Shown here in pieces: positions 38,707-47,166 of a stretch of DNA of 64,000 nucleotides. This DNA comes from Marimonas arenosa (lineage in GTDB: Bacteria; Pseudomonadota; Alphaproteobacteria; Rhodobacterales; Rhodobacteraceae), in the NCBI RefSeq assembly GCF_030848945.1, contig NZ_JANHAX010000001.1, forward strand, positions 62,001-126,000, read 5' to 3'. Under the pieces are notes generated by a model. That model saw only the letters and a list, made by a program, of their open reading frames with translations, was not told where the DNA came from and ran no database searches. The position numbers were made by a program, and so were the translations under genes. Positions within the stretch are counted from its first letter, which is position 1. Each line of letters begins with the position of its first letter.

Positions 38707-38724
38707 CGTGCGGGGAATCACACA
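38707..38724. promoter_or_regulatory. Palindromic operator 2 upstream of dctP (probable DctD site)
   Basis: CGTGCGGGGAATCACACA is an imperfect copy of operator 1. Its centre is exactly 32 bases from that of operator 1, about three DNA turns, so both face the same side of the helix. A further half-site GTGCGG lies at 38650. Confidence 0.55.
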
Positions 38725-38741
38725 ACGATCCGCCGGCGGGT

Positions 38742-38770
38742 TTGGTGAGCGCTGAAGAGCAGGTGATAAG
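38742..38770 (+). promoter_or_regulatory. Possible sigma-70 promoter of dctPQM
   Basis: TTGGTG, 17 bases, GATAAG. If used, transcription would start near 38777 and operator 2 would be centred near -61.5, a usual activator position. Both hexamers are weak matches. Confidence 0.3.
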
Positions 38771-38906
38771 CCATTGAAAGAAAAGAAAACCACCTCAAAT
38801 CGCGCCGCCGTTTCTTGTGGGCTTGTCGATGCGCTGCGCCATGTCGACTATGACGAAATCTGCTCGATTTCCGGGCGTGTGTGATCAATTCCAGGGAGGA
38901 AATGAC

Positions 38907-39908
38907 ATGAAATTCCTGACCACTGCCGCAACCGTGCTGGCTCTGACCGTGACCGCAGGCGCCGCCGCTGCCGCCTGTGACGATGGCGAGATCGTCATCA
39001 AATTCAGCCACGTAACCAACACCGACAAACATCCGAAGGGCATCGCCGCGACGCTGCTGCAGCAGCGCGTGAACGAGGAGATGAACGGTAAGGCTTGTAT
39101 GGAGGTTTTCCCCAACTCGACGCTCTACAACGATGACCAGGTGCTGGAAGCGATGCTGCAGGGCGACGTTCAACTGGCCGCGCCGAGCCTGTCGAAATTC
39201 GAGAAGTTCACCAAGCAGTTCCGGATCTTCGACCTGCCCTTCATGTTCAAGAACATCTCCGCCGTGGACGCCTTCCAGACATCGGAAACCGGCCAGGCGA
39301 TGAAGGCGTCGATGACCCGTCGCGGCCTGCTCGGGTTGGAATTCTGGCACAATGGCATGAAACAGTTCTCCGCCAACAAACCGCTGGAGACGCCGGGGGA
39401 CGCCGCCGGGCTGAAATTCAGGGTGCAACCGTCGGACGTGCTGGTGGCGCAGATGCGCGCACTGGGCGCGAGCCCGCAGCCGATGGCGTTCTCGGAGGTC
39501 TACGGCGCGCTGCAGACCGGCGTTGTCGACGGGCAGGAGAACACCTGGTCGAATATCTATGGCCAGAAATTCTTCGAGGTGCAGGACGGTATCACCGAGA
39601 CCAACCACGGCATCATCGACTACCTCGTGGTGACCAGCATCGACTGGTGGGACAGCCTGCCGGCGGATGTGCGTGACCAGTTGGGCACCATCCTGCGCGA
39701 GGTGACCGAGGCGCGCAACGCCGAGTCGACCAAGGTGAACGAGGATGCCAAGCAGGCGATCATCGCCGCCGGCGGTGTTGTGCGTCAATTGACACCGGAG
39801 CAGCGCCAGGACTGGGTTGACGCGATGAAGCCGGTCTGGAGCGAGTTCGAGGGCGACGTGGGCACCGACAACATTGCCGCCGCGCAGAAGATCAACGAAA
39901 TGAACTGA
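38907..39908 (+). CDS. dctP: TRAP transporter solute-binding protein DctP
   Basis: 333 aa, periplasmic. Signal peptide up to AAAAAC; the DctP fold shows FSHVTNTDKHPKG and the ligand region LKFRVQPSDVLVAQM with the conserved carboxylate-binding Arg. NPTs are replaced by the related TWSNIYGQKF block. It captures C4-dicarboxylates such as malate, fumarate or succinate for DctQM. The ATG at 38907 has GGGAGGA seven bases upstream; an earlier in-frame ATG at 38817 would spoil the signal peptide. First gene of dctPQM. Confidence 0.93.
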   Translation: MKFLTTAATVLALTVTAGAAAAACDDGEIVIKFSHVTNTDKHPKGIAATLLQQRVNEEMNGKACMEVFPNSTLYNDDQVLEAMLQGDVQLAAPSLSKFEKFTKQFRIFDLPFMFKNISAVDAFQTSETGQAMKASMTRRGLLGLEFWHNGMKQFSANKPLETPGDAAGLKFRVQPSDVLVAQMRALGASPQPMAFSEVYGALQTGVVDGQENTWSNIYGQKFFEVQDGITETNHGIIDYLVVTSIDWWDSLPADVRDQLGTILREVTEARNAESTKVNEDAKQAIIAAGGVVRQLTPEQRQDWVDAMKPVWSEFEGDVGTDNIAAAQKINEMN

Positions 39909-39935
39909 GCCCCAGGGGGCAAACACGATGGCTTC

Positions 39936-39962
39936 GGCCCGGCGCCTGCGGGCGGCCGGGCC
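39936..39962 (+). other. Intercistronic hairpin between dctP and dctQ
   Basis: GGCCCGGC and GCCGGGCC form a perfect 8-bp stem with an 11-base loop and no T-run. Such hairpins after binding-protein genes commonly protect the 5' mRNA and raise binding protein relative to permease. Confidence 0.6.
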
Positions 39963-40038
39963 GCGCCCAAAAACAGCCGCACCGGTCCGTGAGGGGCCGC
40001 AGACGGACGCTGTCGCAGAAAAACAGGGGGAGTGAGCC

Positions 40039-40776
40039 ATGTCCGGTCCAGTGCGTCCGAGCCCGCCGCGCAGCCGTTTTGGCCGTGTCATAGACACGCT
40101 CGAAGAAAACATCATCGCGCTTCTGCTCGGGCTCATGGCGCTGTTGACCTTCGCCAACGTGGTCGTGCGCTATGTCTTCAACTCTCGTGTCGGGGACTGG
40201 ATCGAGCAGGGCACCGGATTGAGCCTGCCGACCGAGATCCTGTGGGGGCTCGAAGTGACGCTTGTGCTGTTCGCCTGGTTGGTGCTGTTCGGGATTTCCT
40301 ACGGGGTCAAGATCTCGGCGCATCTCGGGGTCGATGCGATCCTGAACATGGTCTCGCAGGGCACACGGCGGAAAATGGTGATCCTGTCGGCGGCGGCTTG
40401 CCTGATCTATTCCCTTCTGCTGTTTAAAGGGGCCTGGGATTACTGGGCGCCGTTCGGCGGGTTCAACGCGACCGAGGGCCGGTGGTTTCCGACCGGGTTT
40501 GCCAATTCGCGCGATCAGGCGTGGTACGAGACCGAACAGATCCCGATGCTGAGTTGGCTGCGTTGGATGGAAGACGTGTTCAACGCGGGCGAAACTTACG
40601 AGAAGATTCCGCGTTTCATCCCCTACGTCATTCTTCCGATTGGCGCGGCGCTGCTGCTGTACCGGTTCGTCCAGGCCACGGCGGGGATTTTGCGCGGCAC
40701 ACGCGACTCACTGATCGTGAGCCACGAGGCTGAAGACGCGGTGGAAGAAGCCGCGGCGCAGCACAAAGAGGGCTGA
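40039..40776 (+). CDS. dctQ: TRAP transporter small permease DctQ
   Basis: 245 aa with four membrane helices, longer than typical DctQ because of an extra loop (about residues 130-170). LLGLMALLTFANVVVRYVFN and ILWGLEVTLVLFAWLVLFG are the conserved helices. It links the binding protein to the DctM channel in the inner membrane. GGGGAGTG precedes the ATG. It ends three bases before dctM. Confidence 0.9.
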   Translation: MSGPVRPSPPRSRFGRVIDTLEENIIALLLGLMALLTFANVVVRYVFNSRVGDWIEQGTGLSLPTEILWGLEVTLVLFAWLVLFGISYGVKISAHLGVDAILNMVSQGTRRKMVILSAAACLIYSLLLFKGAWDYWAPFGGFNATEGRWFPTGFANSRDQAWYETEQIPMLSWLRWMEDVFNAGETYEKIPRFIPYVILPIGAALLLYRFVQATAGILRGTRDSLIVSHEAEDAVEEAAAQHKEG

Positions 40777-40779
40777 TCC

Positions 40780-42174
40780 ATGGATATCGTCTTTCTCTTC
40801 GCGATGGTGATCGGCCTCTTGCTGATCGGGGTGCCGATTGCGGTTTCGCTCGGCCTCAGTTCGATGATCTTTCTGCTGGTGTTCTCAGAGACCTCGCTGG
40901 CGTCGATCGCGCAGTCGCTCTACCAGGCGATGGCAGGGCATTACACGCTTCTGGCCATTCCCTTTTTCATTCTCGCCTCGTCCTTCATGTCGACGGGCGG
41001 GGTGGCCCGGCGGATCATCCGCTTCTCGATCGCCTGCGTCGGTCATCTGCGCGGCGGGTTGGCGATTGCCGGCGTCTTTGCCTGCATGCTGTTCGCGGCG
41101 CTGTCGGGGTCTTCGCCGGCAACCGTGGTCGCGATCGGGACCATCGTTATCGCGGCGATGCGGCAGGCCGGCTATACCCGAGAGTTTGCCGCCGGCGTGA
41201 TCTGCAACGCCGGCACGCTGGGCATTCTGATCCCGCCGTCCATCGTCATGGTGGTTTATGCCAGCGCCACCGACGTGTCGGTCGGGCGGATGTTCCTGGC
41301 GGGCGTGATTCCCGGACTCCTGGCCGGGATCATGCTGATGGTCACAATCTACATCATGGCCCGTATCCGCAACATGCCCAAGGGCGAATGGCTGGGCTGG
41401 GGCGAGATCGCGTCCTCTTTCGGCGACGCGTTCTGGGGGCTTATGCTGATCGTGATCATCATGGTGGGGATCTATGGCATTCCCGGTATCACCCCGGCAA
41501 TCTTCACGCCGACGGAAGCGGCCGCGGTGGCGTCGGTCTATGCCTTCCTGATCGCGGTGTTCGTCTATCGCGACATGGGGCCGCTGGCCGCTCGGGACGG
41601 GGAAGAGCGCAAGAGCCTGCTGCAGAAGCCGCAGGCGCTGATCACCGCGTTCTGGCATCCCGACACGCGCAAGACGCTGCTGGAGGCGGCCAAGCTGACC
41701 ATCATGCTGATGTTCATCATCGCCAACGCGCTGATCCTCAAGCACGTTTTGACCGACGAGCAGATTCCGCAGCAGATCGCGGGGGCGATGCTGGAGGCGG
41801 GCTTCGGCAAGATCATGTTCCTGATCGTGGTCAACGTGATCCTGCTCATTGGCGGGCAATTCATGGAGCCGTCGGGGCTGATCGTGATCGTAGCCCCGCT
41901 GGTGTTTCCGATCGCTATCGAGCTCGGGGTCGATCCGATCCATCTGGGCATCATCATGGTGGTGAACATGGAGATCGGGATGATCACGCCGCCGGTCGGG
42001 CTCAACCTGTTCGTGACGTCGGGCGTGGCGGGGATGCCGATGATGAATGTGGTCCGGGCGGCGCTGCCGTTCCTGGCGGTGCTGTTCGTGTTCCTGATCC
42101 TGGTAACCTACGTACCCTGGATATCGACCTTCCTGCCCACCACGCTGATGGGGCCGGAACTCGTGACCAACTAG
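40780..42174 (+). CDS. dctM: TRAP transporter large permease DctM
   Basis: 464 aa with about 12-13 membrane helices. This is the Na+-coupled channel subunit. Signature blocks are LLAIPFFILASSFMSTGGVARR and ALSGSSPATVVAIG, plus the C-terminal MEIGMITPPVGLNLFV. A charged cytoplasmic loop lies near residues 270-300. It is followed by a strong terminator, closing the dctPQM unit. Confidence 0.93.
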   Translation: MDIVFLFAMVIGLLLIGVPIAVSLGLSSMIFLLVFSETSLASIAQSLYQAMAGHYTLLAIPFFILASSFMSTGGVARRIIRFSIACVGHLRGGLAIAGVFACMLFAALSGSSPATVVAIGTIVIAAMRQAGYTREFAAGVICNAGTLGILIPPSIVMVVYASATDVSVGRMFLAGVIPGLLAGIMLMVTIYIMARIRNMPKGEWLGWGEIASSFGDAFWGLMLIVIIMVGIYGIPGITPAIFTPTEAAAVASVYAFLIAVFVYRDMGPLAARDGEERKSLLQKPQALITAFWHPDTRKTLLEAAKLTIMLMFIIANALILKHVLTDEQIPQQIAGAMLEAGFGKIMFLIVVNVILLIGGQFMEPSGLIVIVAPLVFPIAIELGVDPIHLGIIMVVNMEIGMITPPVGLNLFVTSGVAGMPMMNVVRAALPFLAVLFVFLILVTYVPWISTFLPTTLMGPELVTN

Positions 42175-42201
42175 CCACTTGGGCTAAAGCCAAATCGGAC
42201 G

Positions 42202-42227
42202 AGCGGGCCTGCGGTCCCGCTTTTTTT
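42202..42227 (+). terminator. Intrinsic terminator after dctM
   Basis: AGCGGG pairs with CCCGCT around an eight-base loop and is followed by seven Ts, 27 bases after the dctM stop. Confidence 0.88.
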
Positions 42228-42300
42228 CAGATAGCGACAAAATATCCTTTGGGATGCACGCAGCACGGACATATGCTGATCCGTGAATGGGAGGGATTTC

Positions 42301-44184
42301 ATGGATGTCGCCGTACTGACCTTCGAGATGATCGTGGTTCTGGCCGTGCTGGGTCTGACCGTGTTGCTTTTCGTTACCGAGTTTTTCCGGATCGATTTTA
42401 CCGCGATCCTGATCATGGTCCTGCTGGGCATTCTGAGCCAGTTTCCGAGCATGGAAAACCTGGCCGATCCGCAGCACCTGTTCGACGGTTTTGCCTCGAA
42501 CGCGGTAATCTCGATCATTGCTGTGATGATCATCGGGGCGGGGCTCGACCGAACCGGGCTCATGAGCAAGGTGGCGGCGACCATCCTGAAATATGGCGGG
42601 CGGACCGAAAAGCGGATCATCCCGATCATTTCCGGCACGGTGGGTTTCATTTCCTCCTTCATGCAGAACGTCGGGGCAGCGGCGCTTTTCCTACCGGTGG
42701 TCTCGCGCATCTCGGTGCGCACCGGGTTGCCGCTCTCGCGGCTGCTGATGCCGATGGGGTTCTGCGCCATCTTGGGCGGGACCATGACGATGGTGGGCTC
42801 GTCGCCACTCATTCTTCTCAACGACCTGATCGTGACCGCGAACCAGAGCCTGCCGAAACACAACGAAATGCAGCCCTTCGGGCTGTTCTCGGTGACGCCG
42901 GTGGGGCTGGCGCTGGTGCTCTCGGGGATCCTCTATTTCGTGTTCTTCGGCCGCTGGGTGCTGCCGTCGCGGGTTCTGGGCGACGACCGGACCTCGGGCC
43001 AGGCAGTTGGCGAATATCTCAAGCAGACTTACGGCCTGAAATCCGACATCGTCGAGGTCCGTTTCCCGGCGGGCAACCTGCTGGAAGGCCAGACCTTTCG
43101 CGACATCATGCAGGCGCACAACCTCTATATCATCGGCTCGGCCCGCGACGGCCGCCGCTACATGACGCCGCCGGTGGACACCAAGATCGAGACGCCATGC
43201 CGGCTGGCGATTCTCGGTCGCCGCAAGGTGATCGAGGAGGTGGCGGGCTGGTATGGGCTCGATGTGCTCGACGATCTCGATGTCTTTGCCGAGGATTTCG
43301 CGCCGACGGTGGCCGGGGTTGGCGAGGTGGTCGTGCGCCCGACCAGTCCGGTGGTGGGCAAGACTCCGCTGGAAGTGGCGATGCGCCGGACCTATGGCAT
43401 GAGCCTGCTGGCGGTGCACCGCGCGGGTCAGACCTACAGTCTGGTGGAAACCCAGGAGCATACCGCCGATGATATCCTGAACATCCCTTTGCAGGCGGGC
43501 GATACGCTCGCGGTCTTCACCACTTGGGAGGCCCTGGCGCGCTTGGCGCAGCGCCGCGATTTCGTGGTCGTGACCTCGGACTTCCCGCGCGAGGAGATGC
43601 GGCCCAAGAAAGTCGGCTGGGCGTTGGTGTTCTTTCTGATCGCGCTATCGCTCATCCTGTTCACAGATGTGCGGCTGTCGCTTGCGTTGCTGGTTGGCGC
43701 CGCCGGTATGATCGCCACACAGGTGTTGCGGATCGACGAAGCCTATGAGGCGGTGAGCTGGCAGACGGTGTTCCTGTTGGCGAGCCTCATTCCACTCGGC
43801 CAGGCGGTGCAGCATACCGGTACGGCGGCCTGGATCGCGCATCAGGTGGTGTCGCTGCTTGACGGCTGGCCGATCTGGTCGCTGCAGCTGGGCGTGGCGA
43901 TTCTGGCGACGGTGTTCACGCTGGTGATGTCAAATGTGGGCGCGACGGTGCTGCTGGTACCGCTGGCGGTGTCGATCGCCGTGCAGGCCGGCGGCGATCC
44001 GGCGATCTTCGCCCTGACCGTGGCGATCTCGACCTCGAATTCGTTCCTGATCCCGACCCACCAGGTCAACGCGCTGATCATGGGACCGGCGGGGTACAAG
44101 GTGGCCGATTTCGTGCGCTCGGGCGGTATCATGACGGTGATCTTCCTGATCGTGTCGATGACGGTGATGAACTTGGTCTATTGA
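42301..44184 (+). CDS. SLC13 (DASS) family permease with TrkA-C domains
   Basis: 627 aa. Two halves of about five to six membrane helices flank a cytoplasmic region (about 210-400) containing two TrkA-C/RCK-type domains (GNLLEGQTFRDIMQ and SPVVGKTPLEVAM). The motif SNVGATVLLVPLAVSIAVQ is the conserved DASS substrate loop. Substrates in the family are sulfate or di/tricarboxylates. Next to dctPQM a carboxylate is plausible, but sulfate cannot be excluded. The ATG at 42301 has GGGAGGG upstream. Confidence 0.87.
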   Translation: MDVAVLTFEMIVVLAVLGLTVLLFVTEFFRIDFTAILIMVLLGILSQFPSMENLADPQHLFDGFASNAVISIIAVMIIGAGLDRTGLMSKVAATILKYGGRTEKRIIPIISGTVGFISSFMQNVGAAALFLPVVSRISVRTGLPLSRLLMPMGFCAILGGTMTMVGSSPLILLNDLIVTANQSLPKHNEMQPFGLFSVTPVGLALVLSGILYFVFFGRWVLPSRVLGDDRTSGQAVGEYLKQTYGLKSDIVEVRFPAGNLLEGQTFRDIMQAHNLYIIGSARDGRRYMTPPVDTKIETPCRLAILGRRKVIEEVAGWYGLDVLDDLDVFAEDFAPTVAGVGEVVVRPTSPVVGKTPLEVAMRRTYGMSLLAVHRAGQTYSLVETQEHTADDILNIPLQAGDTLAVFTTWEALARLAQRRDFVVVTSDFPREEMRPKKVGWALVFFLIALSLILFTDVRLSLALLVGAAGMIATQVLRIDEAYEAVSWQTVFLLASLIPLGQAVQHTGTAAWIAHQVVSLLDGWPIWSLQLGVAILATVFTLVMSNVGATVLLVPLAVSIAVQAGGDPAIFALTVAISTSNSFLIPTHQVNALIMGPAGYKVADFVRSGGIMTVIFLIVSMTVMNLVY

Positions 44185-44236
44185 ACTGGCGGCCTGCTGC
44201 GCAGGCAGGATCCGTTGCGTTCGGGCCACGCAGGCC

Positions 44237-44290
44237 TTGGGGGCTCTGCCCCCAAACTCCCGGGATATTTCGGGTCAGATAAAAAAAGGA
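44237..44290 (-). repeat. Post-stop hairpin repeat, copy 4 (after tpiA)
   Basis: In tpiA mRNA sense: TCCTTTTTTTATCTGACCCG, then AAATATCCCGGGAGTT, then an 8-bp stem (44237-44244 with 44248-44255) around AGA. Here the gene pair is convergent, and the T-rich part precedes the hairpin in the tpiA direction. Confidence 0.65.
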
Positions 44291-45043
44291 TCAGGCGCTG
44301 GCTTCCAGGGCCTTGATAATGGGGGAGAAATCTTCTGCCTTCAGCGAGGCGCCGCCGACGAGCGCGCCGTCGACATTGGGAACCGCGAAGATCTCGGCCG
44401 CGTTGCCAGGATTGACGGAGCCACCATAGAGGATGCGCACGCCGCGGCCGACACCAGCGCCGAAGCGGCGTTCGAGCCGGGTGCGGATGAAGTCATGGAC
44501 CTCGCCGATCTGGGCCATGTTCGGGATCATGCCGGTGCCGATGGCCCAGATGGGTTCGTAGGCGATCACCAGGTTCTCGGCCGTGGAATTGTCGGGCAGC
44601 GAGGCGGCGAGTTGACCGGCGATGATATCGAGCGTGTTGGCGGCCTCGCGCTGAGCGAGGCTTTCGCCAAGGCAGATGACCGCAGCCAGGCCGGCGCCCT
44701 GGGCGGTGCGGCCCTTGGCGCGCACCATTTCGGAGCTTTCCTCGTGATCCTCGCGGCGCTCGGAATGGCCCAGGATTACCGCGCTGGCGCCGGCATCGAC
44801 CAGCATCGCGGCCGAGATGTCGCCGGTATGGGCGCCCGAGAGCTCGGCATGGCAATCCTGTCCGCCGATTGAAATATTTGCATTTTCAACGGTCTGCGCG
44901 GCGGAGCTGATCAGGGTCGCGGGCGGGCAGACAAGAATGTCGACATCCGGTTCGGGATGGGTCTGGGACAGCGCTTCAAGCTCGGCGAGCGCGGCCCTGA
45001 GGCCGTTCATCTTCCAATTTCCGGCGGCGAGTTTACGGCGCAT
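44291..45043 (-). CDS. tpiA: Triosephosphate isomerase
   Basis: 250 aa TIM barrel that interconverts glyceraldehyde-3-phosphate and dihydroxyacetone phosphate. The catalytic Lys is in AGNWKMNG, His in LGHSERR and Glu in AYEPIWAIGTG; YGGSVNPGN binds phosphate. Complete. It lies 76 bases downstream of the SufA-like gene on the same strand. Confidence 0.97.
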   Translation of the reverse strand: MRRKLAAGNWKMNGLRAALAELEALSQTHPEPDVDILVCPPATLISSAAQTVENANISIGGQDCHAELSGAHTGDISAAMLVDAGASAVILGHSERREDHEESSEMVRAKGRTAQGAGLAAVICLGESLAQREAANTLDIIAGQLAASLPDNSTAENLVIAYEPIWAIGTGMIPNMAQIGEVHDFIRTRLERRFGAGVGRGVRILYGGSVNPGNAAEIFAVPNVDGALVGGASLKAEDFSPIIKALEASA

Positions 45044-45119
45044 GCGGTTCTCCCTGTCTCTCCCGTTCGCGCCATCATCGCGGGGATTGCGCGTGGGTCA
45101 AGGGAAGCAATGTCGCGGT

Positions 45120-45512
45120 TCAGAGTTTCGGCGCGCCGTTCTCATGTTCGGTCGCCAACTCGTCGATATCCTTGAATTTAATCGACTCGCCGCAGCCGCA
45201 GGCCTCGGTCACGTTGGGGTTGTTGAAGACAAAACCGGATTCCAGAAGTGAGGTCTTGTAGTCAATTTCGGTACCGAACAGGAACATCTGGGCCATCGGG
45301 GCGATCATCACCCTTGCGCCGTCCTGCTCGACCACCTCGTCATTGGGGTCGACCTCGTCGACGTAATCCATGGTGTATTCCATGCCGGCGCAGCCGCCTT
45401 TCTTGACGCCGATACGCAGGCCCTGGTGGCCCTCTTTCGCCATCAGTTTCGAGATCTGGGAAATGGCCGTGGCGGTCATCGTCACGGCCTGTCTTCCGGG
45501 AATGCCAAACAT
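45120..45512 (-). CDS. Fe-S assembly A-type carrier (SufA/IscA/HesB family)
   Basis: 130 aa. The three conserved cluster ligands are present: Cys in KKGGCAGMEY and the CGCGES pair near residue 110. It receives Fe-S clusters from a scaffold and passes them to client proteins. It follows the SufT-like gene by 29 bases, and the two are probably co-transcribed. The main suf genes are not in the window. The exact subtype (SufA, IscA, ErpA) cannot be fixed from sequence alone. Confidence 0.87.
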   Translation of the reverse strand: MFGIPGRQAVTMTATAISQISKLMAKEGHQGLRIGVKKGGCAGMEYTMDYVDEVDPNDEVVEQDGARVMIAPMAQMFLFGTEIDYKTSLLESGFVFNNPNVTEACGCGESIKFKDIDELATEHENGAPKL

Positions 45513-45541
45513 GAGCGTCGCCTTTCAGTCCGTTGATTATA

Positions 45542-45904
45542 TTACATGAAGCCGAGTTCGAGCCGGGCCTCGTCGCTCATCATATCCATGCCCCATTGCG
45601 GCTCCCAGGTCAGTTCGACGGTCACATGCCGGACGCCTTCGATGGTCGAGACCGCGTCCTGCACCCAGCCCGGCATATCGCCGGCCACCGGGCAGCCCGG
45701 CGCGGTAAGCGTCATGACGACATGAACGTCGCAATCGTGGTCGATGGTGATCGTGTAGATCAGGCCGAGGTCGTAGATATTCACCGGGATCTCGGGATCG
45801 AAGACCGAACGGCAAGCCTCGACCACCGGATCGTAGAGCTTGTGCGACGTGGTCGAGGGCGCAATCAACGGGGTGCCTTCGAGCGGCTCGGGATGTTCGG
45901 TCAT
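45542..45904 (-). CDS. SufT-like MIP18 (DUF59) Fe-S maturation protein
   Basis: 120 aa. The DUF59/MIP18 core is visible: DPEIPVNIYDLGLIYTI and TLTAPGCPVAGDMPGWV with its conserved Cys, then ELTWEPQWGMDMMSDEA. It helps deliver Fe-S clusters, especially when demand is high. It is usually the last suf operon gene; here it stands with the A-type carrier only. The ATG at 45904 is chosen over one 12 bases upstream because it fits the usual family start. Copy C of the TGG repeat lies upstream. Confidence 0.87.
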   Translation of the reverse strand: MTEHPEPLEGTPLIAPSTTSHKLYDPVVEACRSVFDPEIPVNIYDLGLIYTITIDHDCDVHVVMTLTAPGCPVAGDMPGWVQDAVSTIEGVRHVTVELTWEPQWGMDMMSDEARLELGFM

Positions 45905-46275
45905 GGACTGCCTCACGAATTTCCTGACGAAACATATAAGGTTTCAGGACTGACCCGTAAAGAGGTGCATCTGCGACAAAGGTTAACCTTGCCGTACGGT
46001 GGAAACAGGCGGTCTGGCATCCCGGCTGGCAGGCTGGCTGGCACCCTGTCTGGTGTGCGCTGGCGAAAGGTTTTGGTAGGGGGTGGGGTAAACCGAGCGT
46101 GCGGAGGCCTGCTCCGGCGCTGTTTCAAGGAGCGGTTGGTCATGTTGGACCCATGCCGCTGGCGTAACGACAGGGCACGGCGTCGCGAACGATCCTGTGC
46201 TGTCGTCAAATCCGACATGCGCCGACGAGGACGTCCGACCTCACGCCATTGCGTCCCGGAGCCCGGAGCCCTGAG
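45905..46275. other. Gene-free region between the SufT-like and enoyl-CoA hydratase-like genes
   Basis: 371 bases. Open frames here lack ribosome sites and family resemblance. It contains GGTTAACC at 45981-45988 and copy C of the TGG-periodic repeat. I do not see a clear promoter or terminator. Confidence 0.55.
45981..46075 (+). repeat. Intergenic TGG-periodic repeat, copy C
   Basis: TGG triplets start at 46015, 46027, 46039 and 46051, in the same 12-base register as copies A and B, with GGC before the second and third and GTC before the fourth. Another TGG at 46000 matches the upstream TGG of copy B. The frame is open from 45961 but has no start codon before the repeat. Confidence 0.6.
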
Positions 46276-47058
46276 TCACTCGTTCCAGCGCGAGGTTTTT
46301 TCATGCGCGATCCGGTCCGGGTCCATGAAATGGCCGATCATGGTTTCGGTCGCGAGGTCGTAGGCTGCGGGCAGGTCGATGTCGAGGTGGCGCAGCGTCG
46401 TCCCCTTGCCGGCCGCGATCGGGCCGGGGTTGCGGGTGGCCAGCGTTCGGGCGAAGGCGGTGGTGCGCGAGGCGAGTTCGGACGGATCGGTCACCTCGTT
46501 GACCAGGCCGGCGCGCAAGCCCCAGGCGGCGTCCTTGACCTCGCCCGAGAGCAGCAGTTCCATCAGGTGCTTGCGACCCACCGCGCGCGACACCGCGACG
46601 GCCGGGGTGGTGCAGAAGCCGCCGTTATTCACGCCGGGCAGGCAGAAGCTGGCGTTATGGGAGGCGAAGGCCAAGTCGCAGGCCGCAACCAGCTGCAGTC
46701 CGGCGGCGGTAGCGATGCCATCGACCTTGGCGATGGTGGGCTTGGGGCTGAAAGTGACGGCCTGCATCATCGCGGCGCAATCATCGAAGAGCTGTTGCAG
46801 ATAGACGCGGCCATCGTCGGGGTCGGCGCGGTGGCGGGCGATTTCCTTGAGATCATGGCCGGCGCAGAAGATATGACCGGGTCCGTCGATCACGATCACG
46901 TTGGCATCGGCGGTTTCATTCGCCTCGGTGATCGCCGCGTGCAGCGCGGCGATCATCGCCGAGGACAAAGGGTGCGCCTTGCCGCCTCCCAGCGTGAGCG
47001 TGCAGACGCCATCGGTGAGCGTGGCGGTGACGAGGTCGGGTGCTGGCATCTGGTTCAT
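46276..47058 (-). CDS. Enoyl-CoA hydratase/isomerase-family protein, ECHDC3-like
   Basis: 260 aa crotonase fold. CAGHDLKEI forms part of the oxyanion hole and [20 protein letters not shown] the second part. The usual first catalytic Glu position reads CLPGV, and the next block is [18 protein letters not shown], as in the ECHDC3-like branch, so classical hydratase activity is doubtful. The ATG at 47058 has GAGGACC upstream; the longer frame overlaps tgt and is rejected. It is divergent from tgt. Confidence 0.83.
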   Translation of the reverse strand: MNQMPAPDLVTATLTDGVCTLTLGGGKAHPLSSAMIAALHAAITEANETADANVIVIDGPGHIFCAGHDLKEIARHRADPDDGRVYLQQLFDDCAAMMQAVTFSPKPTIAKVDGIATAAGLQLVAACDLAFASHNASFCLPGVNNGGFCTTPAVAVSRAVGRKHLMELLLSGEVKDAAWGLRAGLVNEVTDPSELASRTTAFARTLATRNPGPIAAGKGTTLRHLDIDLPAAYDLATETMIGHFMDPDRIAHEKTSRWNE

Positions 47059-47166
47059 CGAAAGGTCCTCCCGGCTGCAACTGTGCCGAGGCAGGCCGGG
47101 GCGTGCAAGGCTTGGCTTTTGATCCGCCGTGACGTTAAAGGGGCGCGTCGGGCGAAGGATGGGATC

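Noticed and set aside
38819..38832. GG-N10-GC spacing, as in sigma-54 promoters, upstream of dctP
   Set aside because: Only the invariant dinucleotides fit; the rest of TGGCAC...TTGC does not, such spacing is frequent in GC-rich DNA, and DctD lacks the sigma-54 contact motif.
41388..43472. A 694-codon plus-strand open frame running across dctM and the SLC13 gene
   Set aside because: It is out of frame with both well-supported permeases and spans the dctM terminator.
45913..46218. A 101-codon minus-strand open frame upstream of the SufT-like gene
   Set aside because: It is arginine-rich with no recognisable domain or ribosome site, and it overlaps repeat copy C.
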